A DNA stretch of 29,346 bases from a virus, in the IMG/VR virus record IMGVR_UViG_3300020469_000180, positions 1-29,346 of that record, one strand, 5' to 3'. Shown here piece by piece: positions 1-7,431 of the stretch (the stretch's first letter is position 1; every line of letters starts with the position of its first letter). The translations under genes were made by a program, and so were the position numbers. Below the pieces are notes generated by a model. That model did not search any database. It saw only the letters and a list, made by a program, of their open reading frames with translations, and had not been told where the DNA came from.

Positions 1-581
1 TATGTAGCAGTAAAAAACTCTTGTGCCATATTATGAGGCACGAAAGCAAACTCATCAAGAAAAATTAGATTGTATGTACCACCTCGAACACCCGAATTAG
101 ATGTTGCATAGGCATATATTTTAGAACCATTTTCTAATTCTATATTACCTTTATTCCATGTAATAATACCTTGTTGCAACCATAAAGGTAAATATTCATA
201 TGCTCTCTGTAAACGACCAAGTATTTCTCTTGCGAGTTGGCCTTTGTTTGCGAGAATACCAACTGTGTAATCAGGATTAAATAAAACAGCCCATAACATA
301 TAACCCACAGTTGTAGTTGTTTTACCAACTTGTCGTGGCATTTTACATATTGAAAAACGATTCTTATGAAAACCATCTACCATATCTTCTTGAAATGGCC
401 ACATATCAAAATCAACAATACCTAAATCTACATTGACAATCTTTACATATTTTTTAATAAAGTATATTGGATCTTCTGAACATTTTAAAATTTCTGTTAC
501 TTGTTCTTCCGTGTATGGAAGGTCTACACCTACTTTTTTTAGTTTATCATTACCTAAGTAACCATCATTTTTATTTGGCAT
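1..581 (-). CDS. 17: Terminase large subunit gp17, N-terminal part (runs off the left edge)
   Basis: Packaging-motor ATPase of a T4-like phage; it binds the portal vertex and pumps DNA into the prohead. The reading frame is open from the ATG at 581 to base 1, giving 193 codons of a protein that is about 610 residues in T4. The ATPase signatures are visible: a Walker A-type P-loop PRQVGKTT at residues 82-89 and a Walker B LIFLDE at 172-177 followed by F-A-F. The start overlaps the end of the small-terminase gene by 11 bases, the usual coupling of genes 16 and 17. The C-terminal nuclease domain lies outside the window, so whether the gene is intact downstream cannot be judged. Identification rests on the motifs plus gene order and is firm. 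Confidence 0.95.
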   Translation of the reverse strand, partial: MPNKNDGYLGNDKLKKVGVDLPYTEEQVTEILKCSEDPIYFIKKYVKIVNVDLGIVDFDMWPFQEDMVDGFHKNRFSICKMPRQVGKTTTTVGYMLWAVLFNPDYTVGILANKGQLAREILGRLQRAYEYLPLWLQQGIITWNKGNIELENGSKIYAYATSNSGVRGGTYNLIFLDEFAFVPHNMAQEFFTAT

Positions 582-978
582 CTCTTTTACCTTTTAACAT
601 CTTCACAAGGTCATTTGTTGACCCAACAAATACAGCTTTATCTACATTAATATCACTTGATGTTTTTTTAGGTTCTAAATCTCTTTTTCTTTTTTGCACT
701 TCAAGTAAATCTTTGTTTAATTCACCTAAGTTTTTGAGTGTTTGTGCAACAACTTCAAAAGCTCTTGGGTGTTCTGATTCTTTTGCGACTCTTAATAAAC
801 TATCTAAGGCATCATCACCTTTTGTAATTAATCCTTTAATATTTTGTCTGGCAAATTGAGCATCATTAGAAATTTCTTCACCAGTTTCTACGGGAACTAT
901 TTCATTTTGTTTTTCTTCAATAGTTTCAATTTCAGGTATGTCTAATAAATCAGATAAATTTTCATTTAATTTTTTCAT
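571..978 (-). CDS. 16: Terminase small subunit gp16
   Basis: Small terminase subunit, the DNA-recognition and regulatory partner of gp17 in packaging. It has 135 residues, against 164 in T4. The central signature S-E-H-P-R-A-F-E-V (residues 68-76) followed by a charged helix (about 80-103) is typical of the gp16 family, where this part forms the coiled-coil oligomerisation core. The acidic N-terminus (about residues 5-38) and a short C-terminal V-F-V-G-S-T-x-D-L segment are also seen. Its ATG overlaps the TGA of gene 15 (ATGA), and its end overlaps the start of gene 17, so the three are translationally coupled. Position between genes 15 and 17 matches T4. Confidence 0.9.
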   Translation of the reverse strand: MKKLNENLSDLLDIPEIETIEEKQNEIVPVETGEEISNDAQFARQNIKGLITKGDDALDSLLRVAKESEHPRAFEVVAQTLKNLGELNKDLLEVQKRKRDLEPKKTSSDINVDKAVFVGSTNDLVKMLKGKRDAK

Positions 979-1973
979 AATGTGTCTGGGTATTCAGTTA
1001 TTGTTTCAGAGAAGCCAAACTCATCATCAGGTTCAGCTGATGAAGGATTTGGTGTTATAACTATGGCAGCTGCATTAATTGAATCAACTCCTAAAGTTTT
1101 AACAGTAAATGTTGCATTTGATGTATCACCTGTTACAATGTCACCAACTTCAAGAGATTTATTAAATCCTGATATAATTAATGTACCAGTATTAGAATTA
1201 CTAAATGAATCTACTGTAGCATTTAAATCTCTTGCCTTAACTCTTATTGTTTCAGATGATGTAAATTGACCCGTACCATTTGCAAAATCAACAAAAACTT
1301 TTTGTGAAGGTGCTGATAGAGTTGTATCAATATAAAGATTTGTATTTGATTGACGAATATATTTACCAGATTTAACAGGTGGCCAAATATAACCTTTGGC
1401 TGTAAATTGTAAATCCCACATAATCAAACGTGTACTCATCATATCACCTTCATAATCAACTGTTGATTGTACTGAATTTAATATAATTGGCATATCATAT
1501 TTCTGATTCATTTCAGAAATAAAATTAACTGTTACAGTAAAATCTGGTGTGAAAAAAGGTAATATCTGTTCTAATATTTGTGTACCATCTTCTGTATTTC
1601 TTACATAAATGGATAAATTAAAATCAAAATTATATGGTATTGGGTTGAATTGTGTTTTAATTGAAGTTGATGTATTGGCTGCAAAATTTCTTATAAGTGT
1701 ATTTAATTTTCTTGATGTATCGTAAGTCATACTTACCATCTCAAAAGAAATTCGAGGCACAACTATATTTACAGCTTTAGTTAAACTTGGATCAGATGTG
1801 ATTCGTGTAAGATATTTTTCTTTTGCACCATAAGATAATGGTACTTTAAATATTTCTTTTTTTACTGTGTTATTTAAATTATATCTTTGTAAAAGAATAT
1901 CGTTAAAAACTGTACCGAAAGCTGTAACAACTTTTCGTATTGTACGATTATAGAAATGTGCGTTACCTAACAT
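975..1973 (-). CDS. 15: Tail sheath stabiliser / tail terminator gp15
   Basis: Caps the end of the tail tube and sheath and joins tail to neck in T4-like phages. It has 332 residues, about 60 more than T4 gp15 (272). The N-terminal 200 residues look like the family: an aromatic start, K-V-P-L-S-Y-G-A-K-E-K at 43-53, P-R-I-S-F-E-M at 73-79, and a W-D-L-Q-F segment at 186-190. The extra length is C-terminal: a beta-rich module at about 232-291 ending G-D-T-S-N-A-T-F-T-V, then an acidic tail. The same module ends the preceding protein gp14. The start codon overlaps the gp14 stop by one base (TAATG). Confidence 0.9.
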   Translation of the reverse strand: MLGNAHFYNRTIRKVVTAFGTVFNDILLQRYNLNNTVKKEIFKVPLSYGAKEKYLTRITSDPSLTKAVNIVVPRISFEMVSMTYDTSRKLNTLIRNFAANTSTSIKTQFNPIPYNFDFNLSIYVRNTEDGTQILEQILPFFTPDFTVTVNFISEMNQKYDMPIILNSVQSTVDYEGDMMSTRLIMWDLQFTAKGYIWPPVKSGKYIRQSNTNLYIDTTLSAPSQKVFVDFANGTGQFTSSETIRVKARDLNATVDSFSNSNTGTLIISGFNKSLEVGDIVTGDTSNATFTVKTLGVDSINAAAIVITPNPSSAEPDDEFGFSETITEYPDTL

Positions 1974-2878
1974 TATGCCTCACCAAATGGATTTGTTTCA
2001 CTAAAGTCTAATATACCATCTGCATCAGCTTCTATTCTTGCGTTGTCATCAATACTTTCAAAGGATGTATTCATTGTTGCAGTATCATCTGATGTTGAAA
2101 CTGTAAATGTGGCATTTGATGTTTCGCCAATTACATTAGCTGATGTAAACGTGCCTTGTACTCTAATTACATCCATATGTGTATTTGGTACAAAAGTGTG
2201 AACAACTGCTTGAACTGATGCGTTAGCAAGTGTTAAGTCACTACTTTGAAATACAGTTTCATTTACACTATATTGGCCTGTGCCATCACCAGATAAACTA
2301 ATTCTTGTTCTTGGGTAATAATCTTTAATCTTATCATCTATTGTAGGATTACCAGTAAGCACAAGTTCGTTTGAAAAAACAAACTTTCTAAGTTTTAAAG
2401 CATAAACATAAACATTTGCACCACGACCACGTCCTAAAGTATAAAACATGGCCTGTTCATTTTCATGTTCTACAAAAGATATTTCAAAAAAAGCATCTGT
2501 AAGTGGAACATAAACTAAATCACCTTCTCTTGGTCGATTTATATCCGCTAATTCTCTTACTGTGTGAACAAATCTTCTACGAGATACTAAAAGTGTTATC
2601 TCATCTCTTATCTCTAAACCAAATTTAGAAACAAAATCTCCTTCACCTTCAAAACCTTGCACATTTTCAAGATACATTTCAAGAGGAAATGATTGTACAT
2701 ATTGTTTGAGTGTATCTTCACCATAAAGAAAATCAACTACATCACGACTTGTTCTTGGTAAATACAAAGTGTCCATGCCATAAATTTTCATGGACTCAAT
2801 AAGCAAATCTTCTACAAGAAGTTGCTCATTCGTAACTTGATTTGCTGGAAAAGGATTGAAATATTGATTAGTAGCCAT
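1973..2878 (-). CDS. 14: Neck protein gp14
   Basis: Neck component that with gp13 closes the filled head and forms the tail-docking site in T4-like phages. It has 301 residues (T4: 256). The N-terminal part has N-Q-Y-F-N-P-F and E-D-L-L-I-E-S-M-K-I-Y-G (residues 23-34), followed by a conserved region rich in E-R-D-E-x-T-x-x-V-S-R-R-R-F (about 89-103). From about residue 196 a beta-rich module ends in G-E-T-S-N-A-T-F-T-V (251-260), followed by an acidic tail with D-F-S-E-T; gp15 ends the same way. The start is two bases after the gp13 stop. No strong Shine-Dalgarno sequence is seen, so re-initiation after gp13 is likely. Confidence 0.9.
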   Translation of the reverse strand: MATNQYFNPFPANQVTNEQLLVEDLLIESMKIYGMDTLYLPRTSRDVVDFLYGEDTLKQYVQSFPLEMYLENVQGFEGEGDFVSKFGLEIRDEITLLVSRRRFVHTVRELADINRPREGDLVYVPLTDAFFEISFVEHENEQAMFYTLGRGRGANVYVYALKLRKFVFSNELVLTGNPTIDDKIKDYYPRTRISLSGDGTGQYSVNETVFQSSDLTLANASVQAVVHTFVPNTHMDVIRVQGTFTSANVIGETSNATFTVSTSDDTATMNTSFESIDDNARIEADADGILDFSETNPFGEA

Positions 2879-2880
2879 TA

Positions 2881-3888
2881 TTAACCCATATAAATTTCAT
2901 TAGGTGCTACATTGTAGATTTGCATCTCCTCTTCTAGTTTATCTATTTCAGCTTTCGCTTCTTCTTGTATTCTAGGCCCATCAAGAGTAACACCTCCTGG
3001 CATTTGTATGCCTGCAAATTTAGAAAGGTTAGAACCCCATTGATATTTGATTAGAGCTGTTGCGTACCTTTTCAAAAATCTATCGTTCCAAACATCTGAA
3101 GAACCTGCAACTGTCATAGAACCATTTGTAACATTAGCTGTTGGTGCATTGACTAAAGTAATAGATGTTGGTGAATTTATTTTTGAAATCTGTAATTCTT
3201 CACTTACACCTTGAACTGTATTTGCAATTGTGATAAAATCATTTTCTATTAATTCTTGGTCAAATGTGGTACCAAAACCTGTAAGTGTGTTTGATACGGT
3301 ATCTACAAATGTTTCAGCGGTTGCAAGACCAGTTACATCAACTGTATCAGGTCTTAGTTGACGATAACATTCTATCACAACATATTCACCTACTTGTATA
3401 TCAGCGTCCCAAGATATATCTAACATCAATTTATTCATGTGACGATTGAATCTGAATTGTGGTTTACCTGAAAACAACATATTTAATGTTTGTATATGTT
3501 GCATTGTAATTTCATAAGACACATAAGAAACAGATGTAAAGTCATACAAGTCATGTAATCTTAATTGGTATCTTAAATCAAACATATTGATTGAAGCATT
3601 AGAATCATCAAAAGGAAAAACACCCGTTACAAATATAACAGCTGATGGTGCATATATCCATTTACGATCCATATCAGCTTGAGTGATTTGATGTTTCATA
3701 AAGACTTTTTCAACACCATCAAAATGATAGTCATGAAAAAAATCTAAAGCATCATCAACACGATCTTCTAGTTGGTCATCATCAACATTAATTTCAATTA
3801 CTGGAAAACCCAATCTTCTTAAACAATACTCTTTGAATTGTTGTCTAGTTGATGGTTGTCCTGTTCTTCCTCTAGTATAAGTTGGCAT
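2881..3888 (-). CDS. 13: Neck protein gp13
   Basis: Neck (head-completion) protein of T4-like phages, sitting under the portal. It has 335 residues (T4: 309). The N-terminus has an R-R-L-G-F-P-V-I-E-I-N-V segment (24-35) and an acidic D-D-A-L-D-F-F-H-D-Y-H helix (45-55). The C-terminus carries W-N-D-R-F-L-K-R-Y-A-T-A-L-I-K (267-281) and then Q-M-P-G-G-V-x-L (295-302), both typical of gp13. Between them, residues about 190-262 form an insert (T-G-F-G-T-T-F ... E-N-D-F-I-T-I) like the small beta repeats common in phage structural proteins. It starts three bases after the end of the ATC-start gene upstream. Confidence 0.9.
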   Translation of the reverse strand: MPTYTRGRTGQPSTRQQFKEYCLRRLGFPVIEINVDDDQLEDRVDDALDFFHDYHFDGVEKVFMKHQITQADMDRKWIYAPSAVIFVTGVFPFDDSNASINMFDLRYQLRLHDLYDFTSVSYVSYEITMQHIQTLNMLFSGKPQFRFNRHMNKLMLDISWDADIQVGEYVVIECYRQLRPDTVDVTGLATAETFVDTVSNTLTGFGTTFDQELIENDFITIANTVQGVSEELQISKINSPTSITLVNAPTANVTNGSMTVAGSSDVWNDRFLKRYATALIKYQWGSNLSKFAGIQMPGGVTLDGPRIQEEAKAEIDKLEEEMQIYNVAPNEIYMG

Positions 3889-3891
3889 CTT

Positions 3892-4230
3892 TTATGTCCT
3901 TGTAACACCTGGTAATATATTAATGATACCTTCAACTACTCTTGTTTTTTCACCCGTTGCTGTTTTATGAATAAGAACATCATACATATATCGCCCAGCT
4001 GTAAGGTTTCCAGTATTCTCTGCGGTCATAGTAAGTGTTATTTGACCAGTTCCGTTACTGGTAATCGTTGCAACAAAATCATTAGCCGTAGCAGAAAACT
4101 GAGATTTTCTAATTTGAGAGTTTGCAAGATAACCAAACAGGTTGATGTTTGCACCCGAATTGTCTTTTGCGTGTATGGTATTTGAAAAATTTGCGTATTG
4201 CTCTAGAAAGAGCTCAGTATAAGCAGCGAT
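3892..4230 (-). CDS. Small Ig-like virion protein with an apparent ATC start
   Basis: An open frame of 112 codons that a finder limited to ATG, GTG, TTG and CTG would miss. It lies directly before gene 13, where T4 has wac. The frame opens at a TAA at 4257-4255 and contains no ATG, GTG, TTG or CTG near its beginning. ATC at 4230 lies six bases after a good AGGAG. A single C-to-G change would give ATG followed by GCT, a typical start. The protein reads like the beta-sandwich module common in marine phages: F-L-E-Q-Y-A-N-F, N-L-F-G-Y-L-A-N-S-Q-I-R-K-S (29-42), A-G-R-Y-M-Y-D-V (78-85), and the terminal R-V-V-E-G-I-I-N-I-L-P-G-V-T-R (97-111). Function is unknown. The coding call is confident; the start codon is less so. 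Confidence 0.8.
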   Translation of the reverse strand: MAAYTELFLEQYANFSNTIHAKDNSGANINLFGYLANSQIRKSQFSATANDFVATITSNGTGQITLTMTAENTGNLTAGRYMYDVLIHKTATGEKTRVVEGIINILPGVTRT

Positions 4231-4242
4231 GTCGTTCTCCTG
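4228..4242 (-). promoter_or_regulatory. Shine-Dalgarno and ATC start codon of the Ig-like gene
   Basis: On the minus strand CAGGAG (4242-4237) is followed by AACGAC and then ATC (4230-4228). Spacing from AGGAG to ATC is six bases, ideal for initiation. It decides the start because no standard start codon exists in this frame between the upstream stop and the conserved N-terminal sequence. Confidence 0.6.
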
Positions 4243-4270
4243 TTTTTCTTCTATTTAGTATAAACAGGAG
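4237..4270 (-). promoter_or_regulatory. Hairpin hiding the ribosome binding site of the Ig-like gene
   Basis: A perfect 9-bp inverted repeat: on the minus strand CTCCTGTTT (4270-4262) and AAACAGGAG (4245-4237), separated by 16 bases. The 3' arm contains the whole Shine-Dalgarno AGGAG of the downstream gene. In transcripts reading through from the glycine-rich gene at 4280-5350 the site would be paired and translation reduced. The loop contains CTAAATA, a late-promoter-like box. A late transcript starting there would lack the 5' arm and be freely translated. T4 genes e and soc use this arrangement. The role here is inferred from layout only. Confidence 0.5.
4252..4259 (-). promoter_or_regulatory. 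Possible late promoter box in hairpin loop (ACTAAATA)
   Basis: The minus strand reads ACTAAATA, matching the T4 late consensus TATAAATA at six of eight bases. It lies 21 bases before the ATC start, similar to the 24 bases between the perfect late box at 8295-8302 and its gene. The position inside the loop of the inverted repeat strengthens the case, but the box alone is weak. Confidence 0.4.
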
Positions 4271-4279
4271 TTTTTAATT

Positions 4280-5350
4280 TTAAGTTATGAAATAACCAGT
4301 AGATGAAGTAATTTTTAAAATTATAACGCCTGATCCGCCAGCGCCACCTCCTGTGCTTCTATCAGGATTGTTTTCTCCAGATGCGCCTCCGCCTCCGCCT
4401 CCACCCCTATTAGTTAAACCTGATTGTGCAAAAAGAACAGCAGGATTAAATCCAGGAGGTGGCATTCCGCTGGCATTGCCTCCTCCGTATGGCCCACCAC
4501 CAATCCAAGTTCCTGATAAATTAGCTCGACCGGCATAAGGACCACCTCCGCCTCCTCCAGAATAAGCTACATTTGATCCAGAAATTGAAAAGTGTAAACC
4601 TATACCACCTTTTGACCCAGTATCACCGGTAGCCTGAGCATCTCCGCCTTCTCCGCCTGCACCACCACCTCCACCACCCGAAAAATTAGGACTACCGGTC
4701 CCATTGCCTCCATCACTTCCTTGAGTTGTATTAGAAGATATCCCACCAACACCACCTGGTTGACCCGGACCAAATGGTCCGCAAGCTCCTCCACCAGAAC
4801 CTCCAGCACCACCGGGTTCATCTTGTGGAGCGGTTGTCACAGTACCTCCACCTCTTCCACCACCAGTAGAAGATACTACGTTAGCAGAAGGACTTGATCT
4901 AGAAATATGAGAATCTGAACCAGGTGTTGAGAGATTAGCTCCTGGATTTGGCGCACCGCTAAATCCTGCAGCTACAGATTGAACACCGCCACCACCCACA
5001 TTGGCTGTATGTTTTACTGCTGGAAAAGTCGCTATGCCAAATGAAAGACCACCAGCACCTCCACCACCGCCACCTGATCTTGCAGGTCGACCTCCAGCAC
5101 CAGATCCACCACCAGCTATTACTAGATACTCACCAATTACAGCTTCATCAGGAGTAAAATCTGCTGAAGAATTAAAAGTAATAACTGTTGAGTCACCAAC
5201 TTGAGTTTGGGGAGCTGTAGTAGTAATAGAAGCTCCAGCTTGACTCTTACCAAAAGATAAACCTAAAGGAAAAGCAAAACCTGGAGGCCTTGTGGTCTCT
5301 ATTCTTTGTTTCTCTTTAGCAACTTGGTTTCTAGTAAAATTTACGCCCAT
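4280..5350 (-). CDS. Glycine-rich adhesin-like tail fibre protein (copy D)
   Basis: 356-residue probable receptor-binding protein. The N-terminus carries R-P-P-G-F-A-F-P-L-G-L (21-31), the motif shared by all four glycine-rich proteins here and probably an attachment segment. A F-N-S-S-A-D-F-T-P and G-E-Y-L-V-I-A-G-G-G-S-G region then opens a long run of Gly-rich blocks to about residue 340, closing with G-S-G-V-I-I-L-K. Such blocks resemble the polyglycine-II adhesin fold of T-even gp38-type tips and the 'glycine-rich domain' family. It is closest to the protein at 8316-9356, sharing N-V-G-G-G-G, S-H-I-S-R-S-S-P-S-A-N-V-V and G-L-H-F-S-I-S-G-S-N blocks. The C-terminus differs from that paralogue and instead resembles the next gene (G-x-F-I-[ST]). 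No Shine-Dalgarno sequence is evident. Confidence 0.85.
   Translation of the reverse strand: MGVNFTRNQVAKEKQRIETTRPPGFAFPLGLSFGKSQAGASITTTAPQTQVGDSTVITFNSSADFTPDEAVIGEYLVIAGGGSGAGGRPARSGGGGGGAGGLSFGIATFPAVKHTANVGGGGVQSVAAGFSGAPNPGANLSTPGSDSHISRSSPSANVVSSTGGGRGGGTVTTAPQDEPGGAGGSGGGACGPFGPGQPGGVGGISSNTTQGSDGGNGTGSPNFSGGGGGGAGGEGGDAQATGDTGSKGGIGLHFSISGSNVAYSGGGGGGPYAGRANLSGTWIGGGPYGGGNASGMPPPGFNPAVLFAQSGLTNRGGGGGGGASGENNPDRSTGGGAGGSGVIILKITSSTGYFIT
4881..4913. repeat. 33-bp block identical to 8917-8949
   Basis: An exact 33-base match to 8917-8949 inside two glycine-rich genes, encoding the S-H-I-S-R-S-S-P-S-A-N block. Identity of this length in genes that differ elsewhere points to recent duplication or recombination. 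Confidence 0.9.
5037..5084. repeat. 48-bp block matching 9064-9111 at 47 positions
   Basis: This block aligns without gaps to 9064-9111 with one mismatch (position 5070 against 9097). It encodes the A-R-S-G-x-G-G-G-G-A-G-G-L-S-F-G region of both glycine-rich paralogues. Confidence 0.9.
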
Positions 5351-5351
5351 A

Positions 5352-6683
5352 TTAACTTATGAAAAATCCTTCCGCTAAACCTGCATCTGTTTTATATTTA
5401 ATTACAACTATTCCTGAACCGCCTGCTTTTGGCCCTACTGGTGAAGGATTACCTGCGCCTGTACCACCAACTGTTCCGGTACCCCCTCTACCTCCACCGC
5501 CTGTGTTTGCTAAACCAAGGCCAGTAAGAGATGTAGATCCAGGTTCTGATGTAAAAGTTGAATTAGCAGATGGAACTGCAAAAGGTTCTCCACCTCCGCC
5601 ACCTGCACCTCCTTTTCCGACAAGTTCAGATGGTCCATAACCACCAGCACCTCCACCGCCGCCGAAAAATCCGTTAGTCTGTGTTGCTATTCCTATACCA
5701 AAACCTCCTGGAGTTCCAACTCCTGCTTCAGCAAATCCTGAAAAATTTAATCCTGTTCCGCCACTATGACCTTGCGAAGTTGTAGCAACTGGAGCTTTCC
5801 CTCCTATTTCATTAGATACAGCTGTTGATGGTTGACCTGGAACTGAGCCAGCTGTACCGGGTACTCGGCCTCCTCCTGCTTGTCCTGCTCCTCCACCTCC
5901 ACCAGCTACTCCAGGTTGTTGTGTAGATGAATTCCATCCATATGGATTCAACGGATTATCGTGTGTTTGTCCACCTAAACCTCCAGGATTTCCATTATTT
6001 TCTACACCTGAAATTCCTGGATTTGTGACCGGTTGAAAACCAAATCCAACTGCTGAGCCGTGTCTTCCTGGTCCTGAGTTCATTGTGGCTCCACCACCAG
6101 AACCTCCATCCATTCCTTTTCCAAAACCACCATCACCTCCACCAAAAGATGTTGCCCATCCAGCACCACCTCCACCAAACATAGATGTAACTGCTACACT
6201 AGTTGATGTATCTGTGAAAGAAGAGTTTGAGCCAGCACCTCCACCGCCTTGTGTTCCCCCATATGGGCCACCTCCAGCTGATCTATCTGGTGCTAAAGTT
6301 CCACCTGAACCTACGGTTACAGTATAATCTCTATTATCTACAACAGGGAAATTTGAAGCAAAAACGATACCGCCTCCGCCGCCTCCGCCACCTAAAAAAC
6401 TCCCACCACCTCCACCTCCTGCTACGACCAATAAATCTATTTCGCCTGTAAATGATGGAGTAAAAGTTCCTGATCCGCTTGGGTTTGCAAAAATATGAAA
6501 TGTGTTACCACCTGCAACTGGCCCAGATGGGCCAGCTAAACATCTTTGCAAACCACCTTCTGTGTCAGCAGCAGAATTTCCTGTGGGGCCTAATGCACCA
6601 AAACTTAGACCAATAGGAAATTTAAAGCCTTCGGGTCTAGTTCTTTGTAATTGAATTTTGTTAAATTTGAAATCTACTGACAT
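5352..6683 (-). CDS. Glycine-rich adhesin-like tail fibre protein (copy C, longest)
   Basis: 443 residues, the longest of the four glycine-rich paralogues. The N-terminus contains R-P-E-G-F-K-F-P-I-G-L (16-26). Next come F-A-N-P-S-G-S-G-T-F-T-P and I-D-L-L-V-V-A-G-G-G-G-G, the usual lead-in to the Gly-rich domain, then numerous GGGGG blocks spaced by variable segments to about residue 420. It ends G-S-G-I-V-V-I-K-Y and G-F-F-I-S. Gly-rich blocks with variable loops between them suit a polyglycine-II adhesin in which the loops touch the receptor; this is inference from known gp38-type tips. The gene is separated from the gene at 4280-5350 by one base. The apparent proline-rich reading frames on the plus strand are shadows of the glycine codons. 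Confidence 0.85.
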   Translation of the reverse strand: MSVDFKFNKIQLQRTRPEGFKFPIGLSFGALGPTGNSAADTEGGLQRCLAGPSGPVAGGNTFHIFANPSGSGTFTPSFTGEIDLLVVAGGGGGGSFLGGGGGGGGIVFASNFPVVDNRDYTVTVGSGGTLAPDRSAGGGPYGGTQGGGGAGSNSSFTDTSTSVAVTSMFGGGGAGWATSFGGGDGGFGKGMDGGSGGGATMNSGPGRHGSAVGFGFQPVTNPGISGVENNGNPGGLGGQTHDNPLNPYGWNSSTQQPGVAGGGGGAGQAGGGRVPGTAGSVPGQPSTAVSNEIGGKAPVATTSQGHSGGTGLNFSGFAEAGVGTPGGFGIGIATQTNGFFGGGGGAGGYGPSELVGKGGAGGGGGEPFAVPSANSTFTSEPGSTSLTGLGLANTGGGGRGGTGTVGGTGAGNPSPVGPKAGGSGIVVIKYKTDAGLAEGFFIS

Positions 6684-6689
6684 GGTTCA

Positions 6690-7034
6690 TTACGAAATTT
6701 CAGCGCCATAGGCATTAAAAGTAATACCCGTTTTATTTGTATTAGCTGCAAGAATTACACTAGAGTTCATACAAACTGCTCCTGTAATTGTTACAAGTTC
6801 TCTTGCCGGTACAATACCACCTTTAATGATAAAATGTTTATCAGCCAAAGTTTGAGCGATTGGTCTGACAAAGAAACTATATGAAGCATTTGCATCTGTA
6901 TGGTTGTGAACTGTTAATGTTCCTATAACTGTATTAACAGGTGAACCGCCAATATCTGCTGGGCTTACATAAACATTTGTTGTTGTATTAGCCGCAGGAG
7001 AAATTTGACCTAAAGTGCTGTATAGTGATGGCAT
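6690..7034 (-). CDS. Small beta-rich fibre-associated protein (114 aa)
   Basis: A 114-residue member of a four-gene paralogous family here. It has the family pattern: L-G-Q at 8-10, a V-Y-V-S-P strand (21-25), H-N-H-T-D-A-N-A-S-Y-S (43-53), D-K-H-F-I-I-K-G-G (65-73), a short P-A-R-E-L stretch, M-N-S-S (89-92) and a C-terminal F-N-A-Y-G-A-E-I-S (106-114). Alternating hydrophobic strands suggest a small beta sandwich with no signal peptide or membrane segment. CGGAAAAA precedes the ATG and may serve as ribosome binding site. Placed between another family member and a glycine-rich adhesin, it may be a fibre collar or adaptor, but that is only inferred from position. Confidence 0.75.
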   Translation of the reverse strand: MPSLYSTLGQISPAANTTTNVYVSPADIGGSPVNTVIGTLTVHNHTDANASYSFFVRPIAQTLADKHFIIKGGIVPARELVTITGAVCMNSSVILAANTNKTGITFNAYGAEIS

Positions 7035-7044
7035 TATTTTTCCG

Positions 7045-7431
7045 TTATGTTATTGCGACACCAAATGCACTTACTGATACGTTAGAAAAAGTTTCACCTG
7101 TTCTAACCGCATTATTCACAGCAAGTGTGCTTTTAGCATTCATTGTTAAATTTAAATTAAGTATAAGTGATTCAGCTCGTTCTATTTTTTGATCTTTTAA
7201 AATAAAGTGACTATTTCCAACTTCCCCAATAGGATTGGTACCGAGTGTATGAGGGTAAAGTGCAACTGAAACATTACCATTTGTAGCACTTTGATTACAA
7301 AGATAAACTGAATTGATAATTGTATTAGAACCTACGGGACAAGAATATACATTTGAAAGTACATTAACTGTATTAGAGGCCCCACTTTGTCCCAAATATA
7401 TTTGTCCTAATATTCCATATGATTGTGCCAT
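7045..7431 (-). CDS. Small beta-rich fibre-associated protein (128 aa)
   Basis: Paralogue of the neighbours at 6690-7034 and 10370-10699. It shows I-L-G-Q (7-10), V-Y-S-C-P-V-G (28-34), V-Y-L-C-N-Q-S (42-48), N-S-H-F-I-L-K-D (73-80), M-N-A-K (97-100) and S-A-F-G-V-A-I-T at the C-terminus (121-128). It is slightly longer than the others because of extra residues near 12-25. AGGATA stands directly before the ATG, and the ATG overlaps the stop of the fibre-stem gene by one base (TAATG), so the two are coupled. Function unknown; probably a virion component working with the adjacent fibre proteins. Confidence 0.75.
   Translation of the reverse strand: MAQSYGILGQIYLGQSGASNTVNVLSNVYSCPVGSNTIINSVYLCNQSATNGNVSVALYPHTLGTNPIGEVGNSHFILKDQKIERAESLILNLNLTMNAKSTLAVNNAVRTGETFSNVSVSAFGVAIT

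Noticed and set aside
140-376. 78-codon minus-strand frame
   Set aside because: It lies wholly inside the terminase gp17 frame, which has clear Walker motifs; it is an out-of-frame shadow.
3967-4185. 72-codon plus-strand frame
   Set aside because: It is opposite the Ig-like gene at 3892-4230, whose protein shows recognisable conserved segments, and has no family signal of its own.
4237-4275. Rho-independent terminator on the plus strand (stem followed by TTTTT)
   Set aside because: The loop of 16 bases is large, the stem has only four G-C pairs, and no plus-strand gene needs termination. On the minus strand no T-run follows. The overlap with the Shine-Dalgarno sequence makes a translation-control role more likely.
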